Shown here: positions 26,835 to 36,191 of the stretch, piece after piece
How positions within the stretch are numbered: the stretch's first letter is position 1
Layout of the letters: each line of letters begins with the position of its first letter
Assembly (NCBI GenBank): GCA_903906365.1
Contig: CAIVKC010000044.1
Location: forward strand, 1 to 64,000
Source of the DNA: an uncultured Bacteroidota bacterium
GTDB taxonomy: Bacteria; Bacteroidota; Bacteroidia; Chitinophagales; Chitinophagaceae
Length of the DNA stretch: 64,000 bases
Direction of reading: 5' to 3'
The notes under the pieces: generated by a model
Told to the model about the DNA's origin: nothing
The model's database searches: none
What the model saw: the letters and a program-made list of their open reading frames with translations, nothing else
Translations under genes and position numbers: made by a program

Positions 26835-27722
26835 ATGTTTTACCTAGCTGGCAGTATCATCCTCTCTACCTATCTTTTATTGGCCTTTAAGGTCCTGCAG
26901 CGCATGGGTATTTCTGCTTTTCAGGCCATTGTTTTCAATTATTGTGCCTGTGTTGCGACAGGAATCGTTTTTCAGGGAAATTTCAAATACAGCCACATCG
27001 AAGGGATTCAGCCCTGGTTTGTCTGGGCCGCCTTGATGGGAGGGCTGCTGATTACGCTTTTCAACCTCATAGGTTTCACCACCCGCCAGATCGGCATTGC
27101 CGTGGCCTCCGTGTCAAATAAACTTTCCCTGGTCATCCCTGTTTTGTTTTCTATGGCCCTGTACGGGGAACGACCCGGTCAAAGGCAGGTGGCGGGCATA
27201 GTATTGGCCCTGGCGGCGGTGGTGCTGATCTGCTGGCCTGGCGGGCCGGCGGGGTCATTACAGGAAAGGAAATCTCCAGCCGCCCTTATCAGGATAGTAG
27301 CCCCGGTCCTTCTTTTTTGTGGCAGCGGTTTACTGGATACCCTGGTCAAATATGTACAGCAAACCTATCTCAATGAATTCAACAGCAATTCTTTCCTGGT
27401 CACGGCTTTTGCTTTTGCCGGAGGGACCGGTCTGATCATACTGCTGCTGCTGGTGGCAGCGGGGCGTGAGCATATCTCGTATCAGGGACTGATAGCGGGA
27501 CTGCTCATTGGGGTTCCCAATTATTTTTCCATCTGGTTCCTAACCCGGGTACTGAAGCATTACGAGGGCAAAAGCACCGCCCTTATCCCCATCAATAACA
27601 TGGGCATAGTATTGTTGAGTGCCCTGCTGGGATGGATTATTTTTAAAGAGCAATTATCCTGGCTTAACCGGCTGGGTATTATTTTATCGATCTTCGCCAT
27701 TGCGCTGATTGCATTTGGATAA
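26835..27722 (+). CDS. EamA/DMT family transporter
   Basis: A 295-residue membrane protein with about ten hydrophobic helices in two repeats, as in EamA drug/metabolite transporters (for example VLALAAVVLICWPGG closing the first half, SALLGWIIFKEQLSWLNRLG near the end). The substrate is not readable. It lies in a tight run between ribD and yigZ, so a flavin-related export role is conceivable but unsupported. Confidence 0.8.
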   Translation: MFYLAGSIILSTYLLLAFKVLQRMGISAFQAIVFNYCACVATGIVFQGNFKYSHIEGIQPWFVWAALMGGLLITLFNLIGFTTRQIGIAVASVSNKLSLVIPVLFSMALYGERPGQRQVAGIVLALAAVVLICWPGGPAGSLQERKSPAALIRIVAPVLLFCGSGLLDTLVKYVQQTYLNEFNSNSFLVTAFAFAGGTGLIILLLLVAAGREHISYQGLIAGLLIGVPNYFSIWFLTRVLKHYEGKSTALIPINNMGIVLLSALLGWIIFKEQLSWLNRLGIILSIFAIALIAFG

Positions 27723-27726
27723 ACAT

Positions 27727-28332
27727 ATGAGTGAACAGGAAACCTATTTTACGATTGAAAAACAGGGATTTGCGGAATTCAAGGACCGGGGAAGCAAATT
27801 CCTTGCCCATGCTTTTCCGGTATTATCAGCCGATGCATTCAAGGAAAAACTCAATGAAATCAAAAAGGAGCACGGCCGCGCCACCCATCATTGTTTTGCC
27901 TACCGCATTGGCATGGATGGAAATAATTTTCGGGTAAGCGACGATGGAGAGCCATCGGGTACCGCCGGCAGACCGATCCTCGGACAGCTGGACCAAAGGG
28001 AACTGATCAACGCGGCTGTTGTTGTGGTGCGGTATTTCGGGGGCACCCTCCTGGGGGTGCCCGGGCTGATCAATGCCTATAAAACTGCAGCATCCCTGGT
28101 ACTGCAGACTACCCCTGTAACACAGAAAATGGTGGAGGAAGAATTTACCCTGCAGTTTGACTATACGCAAATGAATGAGGTCATGCAGGTGATCAAGCAA
28201 TATAATTGCCGGGTCCTTCAACACGAAACCCAGCTGTTTTGTAAAATGAAGATCGCCATTCCCAAAAACAGGCTCTTGGAAGTCCGTTATAAATATAATG
28301 AGCTAAGGGATGTGGAGCTCTTCAAGGTCTAA
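27727..28332 (+). CDS. yigZ: YigZ / IMPACT family protein
   Basis: A 201-residue protein with the UPF0029/IMPACT N-terminal domain (FKDRGSKFLAHAFPV, ATHHCFAYRIG, DDGEPSGTAGRPIL, VVVRYFGGTLLGVPGLINAY) and the short DUF1949-like C-terminal domain. The family is linked to translation regulation; the bacterial role is not settled. ATG 27727 follows the transporter stop by four bases, so it is co-transcribed. Confidence 0.9.
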   Translation: MSEQETYFTIEKQGFAEFKDRGSKFLAHAFPVLSADAFKEKLNEIKKEHGRATHHCFAYRIGMDGNNFRVSDDGEPSGTAGRPILGQLDQRELINAAVVVVRYFGGTLLGVPGLINAYKTAASLVLQTTPVTQKMVEEEFTLQFDYTQMNEVMQVIKQYNCRVLQHETQLFCKMKIAIPKNRLLEVRYKYNELRDVELFKV

Positions 28333-28383
28333 ACCAACAGGGCAATCCGGCATCCTGGAGGCCGCTAAAAGGGACATACAGAT

Positions 28384-29274
28384 TTATTTGAACCGCGCAC
28401 TGACCTCGCAGAGCTTTCCGGAAGCATCATAGGTATAGAAGCCTTCCCCGCTTTTCACACCCAGGTATCCTGCCGTGACCATCTTGGCAAGCAGGGGGCA
28501 GGGGGCGTATTTGGGATTGCCAAATCCTTCATGAAGTACACCCAGTATCGATAAGCAGACGTCCAGTCCGATAAAATCTGCCAGTTGCAAGGGACCCATC
28601 GGATGTGCCATACCCAGTTTCATCACGGTATCTATCTCTGTCACTGCGGCAACGCCTTCAAATAAACTGTAAATAGCTTCATTGATCATGGGCATTAGGA
28701 TGCGGTTGGCGATGAATCCGGGGTAATCATTGACCACGCAGGAAATCTTCCCGATCTGCCGGCAAAGCCCGATGATTGTCTGGGTAATGGCAGCCTCGGT
28801 GGCATAACCGTTAATGACTTCAACGAGTTTCATCACAGGAACCGGATTCATGAAGTGCATGCCTATTACCTGTCCCGGCCGGCTGGTAGCCGCTGCGATG
28901 CGCGTGATGGAAATGGAGGACGTGTTGCTGGCCAGAATGCAGCCCGCCGGGGCATGCTGATCGAGTTTCCTGAATATATCCAGTTTGAGGGCAGTGTTTT
29001 CCGTAGCAGCTTCTACCACCAGGGAAGCGGATTTTACCCCGCTGGCCAGCTCCGTTTCCAAAATGATTCTACCCAGGGCTTCGGTCCTGTCTGCAGCTGA
29101 CATCAGCCCCTTGGAAACCTGCCTGTCCATGTTTTTTGAAATGATGGACAGGGCCTTTTCAAGCTGAGCCGCCTGGACATCGATGAGGGTGACCCCAAAC
29201 CCGTGCTGGGCAAAAACATGCGCAATGCCATTTCCCATGGTACCGGCTCCGATTACTGCAATTGGTAGGTGCAT
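28384..29274 (-). CDS. 3-hydroxybutyryl-CoA dehydrogenase
   Basis: A 296-residue NAD-dependent 3-hydroxyacyl-CoA dehydrogenase of the single-domain type. It opens AVIGAGTMGNGIAHVFAQHG (NAD site) and shows SNTSSISIT and the catalytic histidine in GMHFMNPVPVMKLVEVI. The C-terminal substrate domain holds the expected NDYPGFIANRI. Close relatives are Hbd and PaaH; short-chain beta-oxidation or aromatic breakdown is likely. It is a single gene between convergent yigZ and the next minus-strand gene. Confidence 0.9.
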   Translation of the reverse strand: MHLPIAVIGAGTMGNGIAHVFAQHGFGVTLIDVQAAQLEKALSIISKNMDRQVSKGLMSAADRTEALGRIILETELASGVKSASLVVEAATENTALKLDIFRKLDQHAPAGCILASNTSSISITRIAAATSRPGQVIGMHFMNPVPVMKLVEVINGYATEAAITQTIIGLCRQIGKISCVVNDYPGFIANRILMPMINEAIYSLFEGVAAVTEIDTVMKLGMAHPMGPLQLADFIGLDVCLSILGVLHEGFGNPKYAPCPLLAKMVTAGYLGVKSGEGFYTYDASGKLCEVSARFK

Positions 29275-29355
29275 GTTTGGGCTATTTATGCATTTTTTCT
29301 CCCTAAAAACCCGCCTTGGATTCCATGGCCACGGCGGCCGGGCGGAAAGAAAAGA

Positions 29356-29991
29356 CTAATTATTGTTTTTGAAATCACCCCTTTTCCAGGCCTGGATGAA
29401 TGAGGCCCAAGCCAGCGGACTGAAAATATTCTGGGGTGGTTGCTGACCCTGGTAAGAGTAGCGGGTGGCGCTTTGCCTTAGGTAGGTATTGGCTGCCTCC
29501 GTTGCGTCGGCGGGAAGCGAACGGTATAGCGCCCTGCGCTTGACCGCATCGGTGTTTTGCCGGGCTATTTCAATATCGTCATCAGGCACTTTGATGCTGA
29601 CAAATTCCCTTTCGAACTGCTCCCGGGTGGGTCTTGGCTTTACGATGGTAGCAGCCAGGTGTACCGTATCGGAAGCCATCAGCTGAATCATGCTGTACTG
29701 GTTACCAGGAATATCGGTAGGTATCCTGACCGTTTTTGATTTATATCCGATGCTGGAGAATTCAATACTGTCCCCTTTAAGCAGCACAATGGAGAAAACA
29801 CCCTGGTCGTTGGCAATGGTGCCCTGCCTGCGTCCTTTTACGGAAATACTGGCTGCAGGAATACCCTGGAGGCTGTCGGAGGTCATTACAAAACCAAAAA
29901 CCTGCACGACCGAATCCTTCAGTTTATCAAACTGGGCCTGCGCTGCAAACGGTCCGGATAAAAGAAGGAGATATATTACAATTTTTTTCAT
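29356..29991 (-). CDS. Exported carboxypeptidase-like regulatory-domain protein
   Basis: A 211-residue protein with a signal peptide (KKIVIYLLLLSGPFAAQAQ) and one carboxypeptidase-D-like regulatory beta-sandwich (VFGFVMTSDSLQGIPAASISVKG cut at GRRQGTIANDQGVFSI; IEFSSIGYKSKTVRI). This fold is common at the start of SusC proteins but here stands alone. The C-terminal half is basic and polar. Function is unknown; it probably sits in the periplasm or outer membrane. The 230 bases between it and mrp show no gene. Confidence 0.75.
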   Translation of the reverse strand: MKKIVIYLLLLSGPFAAQAQFDKLKDSVVQVFGFVMTSDSLQGIPAASISVKGRRQGTIANDQGVFSIVLLKGDSIEFSSIGYKSKTVRIPTDIPGNQYSMIQLMASDTVHLAATIVKPRPTREQFEREFVSIKVPDDDIEIARQNTDAVKRRALYRSLPADATEAANTYLRQSATRYSYQGQQPPQNIFSPLAWASFIQAWKRGDFKNNN

Positions 29992-30224
29992 TGGCCCCTA
30001 GTTACACGTTGATTGGTAATCTTATCAAAACAATTCTTTATCCTCTCCCTCATCCTGTTTTAAATACCCCCAGACCCCAGAATGATTGACCCCGGCAGGC
30101 AATATCGACCGGAATGGCGATGTTCCTGATTCAAAAATAAACTTTTAACCGTAAATCGTAAACAAAGTAAGGAAGGCAATGGTTAATTTTACCTGAAAAT
30201 AAAGTTTTTAACAAAATCTTTCGC

Positions 30225-31319
30225 ATGACAAAGGAAAAAGTTTTAGAGGCTTTGGGCAATGTCCAGGAACCCGATCTGGGAAGCGATATCGTTACGCTCA
30301 ATATGGTCAAGGATATTTCCATCGAAGGTAACTATGTCGGATTTACCGTGGAACTCACCACGCCGGCCTGCCCCATGAAGGATATGATTAAGAATGCCTG
30401 CATAAATGCCATAAAACTCCTTGTCAACAAAGAGGCCGTTGTCAATGTACAGTTCAGTTCCAATACCAGCAGTTCCCGTAAGAACAACGATGCCGTTTTG
30501 CCTAAAGTAAAAAATATCATTGCCATTGTCAGCGGAAAGGGTGGGGTTGGCAAAAGTACGGTTGCTGCCAATTTCGCCCTGGCACTGTCCCAGGGCGGGG
30601 CCAGCGTGGGTCTGCTGGACGCAGATATATATGGACCGAGTATCCCCATTATGTTTGGCCTGAGGGGGCAAAGACCCAAAATGATGGAAGTGGAGGGTAA
30701 GGGAAACATTGTACCGATGGAAAAATTTGGCATCAAACTCATGAGCATCGGGTTGTTGGTGGACGAAAAAAATGCCGTGGTGTGGCGTGGCCCGATGGCC
30801 AGCAGCGCCATCAAACAGTTTGTCTCCGAGGTTTACTGGGATGAACTCGATTACCTGATCATTGATATGCCCCCCGGTACGGGTGATATACACCTGACGT
30901 TGATGCAAACCGTCCCGGTAACGGGTGTGATAGTGGTTACCACCCCGCAGGATGTTGCGCTGGCCGATGCCAAAAAAGGGATTGCCATGTTTGGCCAGGC
31001 CCAGTTGAAAGTGCCCATTATCGGGCTGGTGGAAAATATGAGTTATTTCGTGCCGGCCGAATTGCCTGATAATAAATATTACATTTTTGGAAAGGACGGG
31101 GGTAAAAAACTGGCCGAAGAATATGAAATACCCTTTTTAGGCCAGATCCCACTGGTTCAGGGAATCCGGGAAGGGGGCGATGAGGGCATACCGGCCATGG
31201 CCGGCCAGGAAGCAGCCTCCAAAAAGGCCTTCACTGATTTTGCGGGCAATGCCGTCCGCAGCATAGCGATGGGAAATGCCCGTATGTCCACCGCCCGAGC
31301 GGCAGCCGTGGTTGCCTAG
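30225..31319 (+). CDS. mrp: Mrp/ApbC family Fe-S carrier ATPase
   Basis: A 364-residue protein with an N-terminal MIP18/DUF59 domain (residues 1-90) and a Mrp P-loop domain with SGKGGVGKSTVAANFALAL split as deviant Walker A, DADIYGPSIP and DMPPGTGDIHL. Such proteins carry or insert iron-sulfur clusters. The bridging CxxC usually found after ENMSYF is not present: the text reads NMSYFVPAELPDNKYYIFG. That form is familiar in Bacteroidota. A PaiB-like gene follows after 32 bases. Confidence 0.9.
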   Translation: MTKEKVLEALGNVQEPDLGSDIVTLNMVKDISIEGNYVGFTVELTTPACPMKDMIKNACINAIKLLVNKEAVVNVQFSSNTSSSRKNNDAVLPKVKNIIAIVSGKGGVGKSTVAANFALALSQGGASVGLLDADIYGPSIPIMFGLRGQRPKMMEVEGKGNIVPMEKFGIKLMSIGLLVDEKNAVVWRGPMASSAIKQFVSEVYWDELDYLIIDMPPGTGDIHLTLMQTVPVTGVIVVTTPQDVALADAKKGIAMFGQAQLKVPIIGLVENMSYFVPAELPDNKYYIFGKDGGKKLAEEYEIPFLGQIPLVQGIREGGDEGIPAMAGQEAASKKAFTDFAGNAVRSIAMGNARMSTARAAAVVA

Positions 31320-31351
31320 GCTACCTCGTATATTATATTTAATTTGAATAC

Positions 31352-31996
31352 ATGTATAATCTACCCCATTTCAAGGAAAAGGATCCGGCCATAGTCAGGG
31401 AATTCATGCGGCAGCATCCCTTTGCACTGCTTTGTGGCTGTGGTCAGGACCTGCTACCGGTGGCTACCCAGGTCCCCCTGATTATGGAAGAGCGGGGTGA
31501 CAGATTATTTCTGACCGGGCATATACAGCGAAAGACGGACCACCATCTGGCATTTATGCAAAATCCGCAGGTGCTGGTTGTTTTTACAGGACCACATGCC
31601 TACGTCAGCGCCAGCTGGTATTCCAATCCCCAAACGGCTTCTACCTGGAATTATATGGCTGTTCATGCGCGGGGCAGGCTGCAGTTTTTGGACGATAAAA
31701 AGCTCTTGGATATCCTGGATAAACTCACCGGGTACTTTGAAAACGATCCCCATTCCCCGGCCCTGATGGAGCATATGCCCGAAGAATACGTCCAAAAGAT
31801 GATGCAGGCCATCGTCGCCTTTGAAATCGAAATAACCTCTCTGGACCATGTTTTCAAATTAAGCCAGAACCGGGATGAAAAATCCTATGTCCGTATTATT
31901 GACCACCTCTCCCAGGCCGGGGGACAGCCAGCGTTAGTGGCCCGGGAGATGGAAAAAAGGAGATCCTCCCAGTTTGGACAGCTACCCCGCATCTAG
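31352..31996 (+). CDS. paiB: FMN-binding negative transcriptional regulator, PaiB family
   Basis: A 214-residue PaiB-like protein with the split-barrel FMN-binding fold. Conserved blocks include MYNLPHFKEKD, LFLTGHIQRKTDHH, VVFTGPHAYVSASWY and TWNYMAVHARG. Bacillus PaiB regulates sporulation and degradative enzyme genes; here the target is unknown and it may act as an enzyme. It is probably co-transcribed with mrp. Confidence 0.85.
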   Translation: MYNLPHFKEKDPAIVREFMRQHPFALLCGCGQDLLPVATQVPLIMEERGDRLFLTGHIQRKTDHHLAFMQNPQVLVVFTGPHAYVSASWYSNPQTASTWNYMAVHARGRLQFLDDKKLLDILDKLTGYFENDPHSPALMEHMPEEYVQKMMQAIVAFEIEITSLDHVFKLSQNRDEKSYVRIIDHLSQAGGQPALVAREMEKRRSSQFGQLPRI

Positions 31997-32369
31997 TGGC
32001 AGAAAATGGGGGAGAAGACCTGCTATCATGCCAAAAGATCTATTGACAGTGCAGCTGCAGCAGCCTGGCTGATTCCCTGGCAGTCAGGACCTCTTGGGTC
32101 CCGTTTGGTATCTGATCGCCGCGGCAAAGGGCAGGGGACAGACTAATTCCTGAAAATACCATTCCCGCCACATGATAGGCATTGGATGTAGGTGCCAGAC
32201 CCTGGATATGGACGCCCCCATTACCGCAAACGGCCGGTTATCCTATTACCGGATCTGTATTTCAGCCGGGTATCGGACCCTCGCCAATACGTGGGGAGGA
32301 AAGGATTGCCGGCGGCTATTCGCTTGGGAGGGTATGAAGTTGGCTTTCATGATGGGGACCCCGGGCTAT
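31997..32369. other. Gene-free stretch between paiB and pyrF
   Basis: About 370 bases of normal base composition. Short open frames exist (for example 32172-32444 plus) but none has protein-like composition or a recognisable motif, and the longest runs over the pyrF promoter and start. I see no RNA gene or repeat here. Confidence 0.5.
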
Positions 32370-32400
32370 TTTGAACCGTGTATAAATGATTTTACCTTTC
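32370..32400 (+). promoter_or_regulatory. Candidate promoter of pyrF
   Basis: TTTG at 32370-32373, exactly 19 bases, then TACCTTTC at 32393-32400, one base from the -7 consensus. The pyrF ATG is 21 bases downstream. Confidence 0.55.
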
Positions 32401-32421
32401 TTTGCCGGAAATTAGACGGTC

Positions 32422-33222
32422 ATGACCCGAGCCCAGCTCATTGAACAAATCCGGTTAAAGAAATCCTACCTCTGCGTAGGCCTGGATTCTGACATTGCTA
32501 AAATACCCAGGCACCTGCTCTCTCTGCCTGATCCCGTTTTTGAGTTCAACAGGCAGCTCATTGATGCGACCAGCGACTGCTGCGTCAGCTATAAGATCAA
32601 TACGGCTTTTTATGAGGCCCGCGGTTCCCGCGGGTGGGAAACCCTGGAAAAAACCGTGGCCTATATACCCAAGACCCATTTTCGCATTGCAGATGCCAAA
32701 CGTGGGGACATTGGCAATACCTCGGCCCAGTACGCACGTGCCTTTTTTGAAACCCTTGGTTTTGATGCGGTCACTGTGGCCCCTTATATGGGAGAGGACA
32801 GCGTCCGACCCTTCCTGGAATACCGGGATAAATGGACCATTGTCCTTGGCCTTACTTCCAATACAGGGGCTTCTGATTTCGAGTTACAGCCATCCCGGCA
32901 AGGATATGTTTACGAAAAAGTGCTCGAGGCCTGCTGCCGGTGGGGCAGCCCCGAAAACCTCATGTTTGTCATAGGGGCCACGCAGGCCAGCTGGTTTGAG
33001 CATGTGCGAAAACTCACGCCTGAGCATTTCTACCTGGTACCCGGCGTTGGACAACAGGGGGGCTCCTTGCAGGAAATTTCCCAAAAAGCCATGAACCGGG
33101 ACGTGGGTATCCTGGTCAACAACAGCCGGGCCATCATTTTCGCCTCTTCCGCCGAAGATTTTGCCATCCAGGCTGGTCGGGCTGCCCGGCTTTGCCAGCA
33201 GGAAATGGCCGGTTACCTCTAA
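32422..33222 (+). CDS. pyrF: Orotidine-5'-phosphate decarboxylase
   Basis: A 266-residue enzyme for the last step of UMP synthesis. It is the longer type-2 form: LCVGLDSDIAKIP at the start, the catalytic Lys/Asp pair in ADAKRGDIGNTS, and the phosphate-binding VPGVGQQGG near the end. It stands alone, facing a convergent transporter gene 24 bases away. Confidence 0.95.
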   Translation: MTRAQLIEQIRLKKSYLCVGLDSDIAKIPRHLLSLPDPVFEFNRQLIDATSDCCVSYKINTAFYEARGSRGWETLEKTVAYIPKTHFRIADAKRGDIGNTSAQYARAFFETLGFDAVTVAPYMGEDSVRPFLEYRDKWTIVLGLTSNTGASDFELQPSRQGYVYEKVLEACCRWGSPENLMFVIGATQASWFEHVRKLTPEHFYLVPGVGQQGGSLQEISQKAMNRDVGILVNNSRAIIFASSAEDFAIQAGRAARLCQQEMAGYL

Positions 33223-33246
33223 AAAAGTTGGATATTCCGGGCGACC

Positions 33247-34464
33247 TCATAGTTGCACTTCTCCCGGACCCTGAAACTGGTGAAAATCCCCTTCACTTTT
33301 TGAAATGACCAGGGTCGCCACCCCATTTCCAATGATATTGGTGATGGCCCTGGCTTCGCTCATGAATTTATCAATGGCCAGCAGGAAGGCCAGGCCTTCC
33401 ACGGGAATCTTCTGGATGGCCGTGAGTGTGGAGGCAAGTATGATAAATCCGCTTCCCGTTACCCCGGCTGCCCCTTTTGAGGTGATCATCAGAATGCCCA
33501 GTATGGTCAGCAGTTCAGCACTGCTCAGGTGCACCTCATAGAGTTGTGCCAAAAAGATGACCGACATGGACAGGTAAATGGATGTGCCGTCCAGGTTAAA
33601 GGAATAGCCGGTCGGAACTACCAGGCCTACTACCGGTTTACTGCAACCCATTTTTTCCAGTTTGTTCATCAGGGAGGGCAGCGCTGCTTCCGAGGAAGAT
33701 GTACCCAGCACGATGAGGATCTCCTCCCGGATGCTGTATAAGTATTTCCAGATGCTCAGTTTATAATACCGAAGGATCAATCCCAACACCAATAATATGA
33801 ATACAGCCATGGTGGCATACATGGTCAGCATCAGTTTTCCCAGGGGAAGCAGGGTTTTGATCCCGAATTTTCCGATGGTATAGGCCATCCCGCCAAAGGC
33901 TCCCAGGGGAGCCAGGTACATCACATACTTCAACAGGAGAAACACAAATTTGGTGACCGGTTCCAGCCAGGAAAGGATTTTTTCCCGGTGTTTGGAAAGA
34001 CTCAGCAGTACCCCCGCTATGATGGCCACTACCAGGACCTGCAGGGTAAGGTTAGACATAAAAAATTGTTTCCAGTCAAAGCCGGCCGACGGATGACTGG
34101 TATACCTGGAGGCATCCGAGGCCGCCAGCCCATTTTTGCCGATATGACCGGGACGTATGAGCAGGGCAAGGAAAATGCCGATCACCAGGGACAGGGTGGT
34201 TACGATTTCAAAATACAGCAGGGATTTTACACCAATGCGGCCGACTTTTTTCAGGTTGCTCATGCCGCTGATGCCGGTTACAATGGTTAGAAAAATAATG
34301 GGGGGAATGAAAAGCTTGATCAGGTTGACAAACTGCTCTCCCATCCATTTGGTTTTCTGGGCTTCCGTGGGGAAGAAATAGCCCAGCCCTATGGCCAGGA
34401 CCAGGGCTGCCAGAACGTAAAAGGTTAGATGCCTCAGCAGGGCCGGTATTTTTTGTTTGTTCAT
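33247..34464 (-). CDS. Dicarboxylate/amino acid:cation symporter
   Basis: A 405-residue DAACS-family carrier with eight or more helices. The serine-rich re-entrant loop (GTSSSEAALPSLM), the NLDGTSIY motif of helix 7 and the GAAGVTGSGFI hairpin are intact. These bind substrate and sodium or protons. It follows kynU after 14 bases on the same strand, so it may import aspartate, glutamate or an aromatic-degradation product. The substrate is inference. Confidence 0.9.
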   Translation of the reverse strand: MNKQKIPALLRHLTFYVLAALVLAIGLGYFFPTEAQKTKWMGEQFVNLIKLFIPPIIFLTIVTGISGMSNLKKVGRIGVKSLLYFEIVTTLSLVIGIFLALLIRPGHIGKNGLAASDASRYTSHPSAGFDWKQFFMSNLTLQVLVVAIIAGVLLSLSKHREKILSWLEPVTKFVFLLLKYVMYLAPLGAFGGMAYTIGKFGIKTLLPLGKLMLTMYATMAVFILLVLGLILRYYKLSIWKYLYSIREEILIVLGTSSSEAALPSLMNKLEKMGCSKPVVGLVVPTGYSFNLDGTSIYLSMSVIFLAQLYEVHLSSAELLTILGILMITSKGAAGVTGSGFIILASTLTAIQKIPVEGLAFLLAIDKFMSEARAITNIIGNGVATLVISKSEGDFHQFQGPGEVQL

Positions 34465-34478
34465 GGTGCCGGGGAGAA

Positions 34479-35747
34479 TTAGGGTTGCATTTGCTTTAAT
34501 ATTTCATAAAAACGGTGCACATCACCAAAAGAGTTGTACAAGGGAGCCGGAGCGACCCGTATGACGCCGGGTTCACGATAGTCCACAATGATGCCTGATT
34601 CGGTCATCTTCTGGTGAATTTCCCTGCCCCTTTCAGGGAAGTACAGCGACAGCTGAGCCCCCCTCCTGGAAGGTTCGCTGGGTGTGATGATGTCAAATGG
34701 CAGGTTGGACAGTTCCCCCAGCAGGTACTCCAGGTAACCGGTCAGTTTCCGGCTGGTTTTACTGATCTCATCCATGCCCGCCTGGTTGAAAAGTTCCAGG
34801 GAGGCTTTCAGGCAAACCATGTTAAACACCTGCGCGGTACTGATGTTCCAGCCGCTTGCATCGGCTTTGGGAACAAAGCCCTTTTCCATGTTAAAGCGTG
34901 TCTTCTCATCGTTGCCCCACCATCCGGCCAGTCTGGGAAATTGCGGGTCGGTGGCAAATCTTTCATGGACAAAGACGCCCCCTGCGGCGCCCGGACCGCC
35001 GTTTAGGTATTTGTAGGAGCACCATACGGCGAAATCCACCTGCCAGTCATGTAGTTCCATGGCCACATTGGCTGCCGCATGGGCGAGGTCAAATCCCGCC
35101 AGGGCCCCGGCGCGGTGGGCGGTTTGGGTTATGGATTTGATGTCAAAGAGCTGCCCCGTATAATAATTGATACCGCCAAATAGCACCAGGGCAAGGGATT
35201 CCCCGTTTTCCTGGATGGATGAAAGGATATCTTCTTCCCGCAGGGTCTTTTCCCCCGGACGGGGGGAGATTTCAATGATGGCTTGGGCCGGGTCCAGCCC
35301 ATGGAATTTAACCTGGGTTTCAATGGCATACTGGTCAGAGGGGAAGGCGCCGGCTTCCATCATAATCTTATAACGCTGCGGGGTGGGCCGGTAAAATGAA
35401 AGCAACATCAAATGAAGGTTCACTGTAAGGGTATTCATGAGGGTGATTTCCCGGGGTTGGCAGCCCATAATCCGGCTGAGGGGTTCGCGGAAATTATCCT
35501 GGTAAAAAAGCCAGGGGTTTTTGGCCCGCATATATCCGCCTACACCCAGGTTTCGCCAGTCCTCCAGCTCCTGTTTGATGGCCCCTTCGGTGTTCCTGGA
35601 CTGCAGTCCCAGTGAATTTCCGCAAAAATAGATGGCGTCCCGGCCCTCAAACTGTGGAAAATAAAACTGATTTCTGAACCCCTGTAATGGGTTGGATTGA
35701 TCCAGGTGAAGGGCATAGGATAAACTGGTATCGGGATGCTGGTCCAT
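34479..35747 (-). CDS. kynU: Kynureninase
   Basis: A 422-residue PLP enzyme that cleaves kynurenine or 3-hydroxykynurenine to anthranilate compounds and alanine. It shows IYFCGNSLGLQS near the start, the substrate loop FPSDQYAIE, the aspartate motif GFDLAHAAAN and the PLP lysine in WCSYKYLNGGPG. No other kynurenine-pathway gene lies next to it; a glutaryl-CoA dehydrogenase-like gene is 4 kb away. The symporter is co-transcribed. Confidence 0.95.
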   Translation of the reverse strand: MDQHPDTSLSYALHLDQSNPLQGFRNQFYFPQFEGRDAIYFCGNSLGLQSRNTEGAIKQELEDWRNLGVGGYMRAKNPWLFYQDNFREPLSRIMGCQPREITLMNTLTVNLHLMLLSFYRPTPQRYKIMMEAGAFPSDQYAIETQVKFHGLDPAQAIIEISPRPGEKTLREEDILSSIQENGESLALVLFGGINYYTGQLFDIKSITQTAHRAGALAGFDLAHAAANVAMELHDWQVDFAVWCSYKYLNGGPGAAGGVFVHERFATDPQFPRLAGWWGNDEKTRFNMEKGFVPKADASGWNISTAQVFNMVCLKASLELFNQAGMDEISKTSRKLTGYLEYLLGELSNLPFDIITPSEPSRRGAQLSLYFPERGREIHQKMTESGIIVDYREPGVIRVAPAPLYNSFGDVHRFYEILKQMQP

Positions 35748-36108
35748 GGCAAATGCTTTGGATGCAATATAAAAAGAAATAGGCCGAGGTTGTGGCTGGC
35801 TGCCACCTATTTAAAAACGGCCATATTTTTAGTTCACCATAGATAAATATTGAAGAGCCATCCTCCGCAGCAGGCGGGGCATCCCTGGAGGGGCGGACTC
35901 TTGGGCTCCGGGTGGATGGGGCCATCAATTTGTTACTTCCGCCTACCCAGCGTCCCGGTTAAAAGATGACTGCTAGATTTTTGTTGGGCCCTGCGAAAAA
36001 TAAGGGAAGCTCAAGGAGGGCAGAAGCTTTTCTGGGGTGACCGGGATGGCCCCAGCAAGGCAATCAAACAGGAATCCGTTATTTGGTTGGGCCTAATACT
36101 GCAGCAAG
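35748..36108. other. Gene-free stretch upstream of kynU
   Basis: About 360 bases that should hold the kynU promoter on the minus strand. I see no convincing coding frame, RNA gene or repeat. The stretch ends at the terminator of the sigma-factor operon. Confidence 0.5.
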
Positions 36109-36109
36109 C

Positions 36110-36142
36110 AAAAAGGGGATAACCAATAGTATGGTTATCCCC
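36110..36142 (-). terminator. Intrinsic terminator of the sigma/anti-sigma operon
   Basis: A perfect 11-bp stem (36115-36125 with 36132-36142, loop ATAGTA) is followed on the minus strand by a run of T (plus-strand AAAA at 36111-36114). It lies about 50 bases past the stop of the last gene. Confidence 0.8.
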
Positions 36143-36191
36143 TTATAGAAAAATAGGCTCAAAATTTGGGTTGTTGACTGTTGTATTTTGG

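Noticed and set aside
32172-32444. 90-codon plus-strand frame upstream of and into pyrF
   Set aside because: It overlaps the pyrF promoter and start, has an unlikely amino acid make-up and shows no motif.
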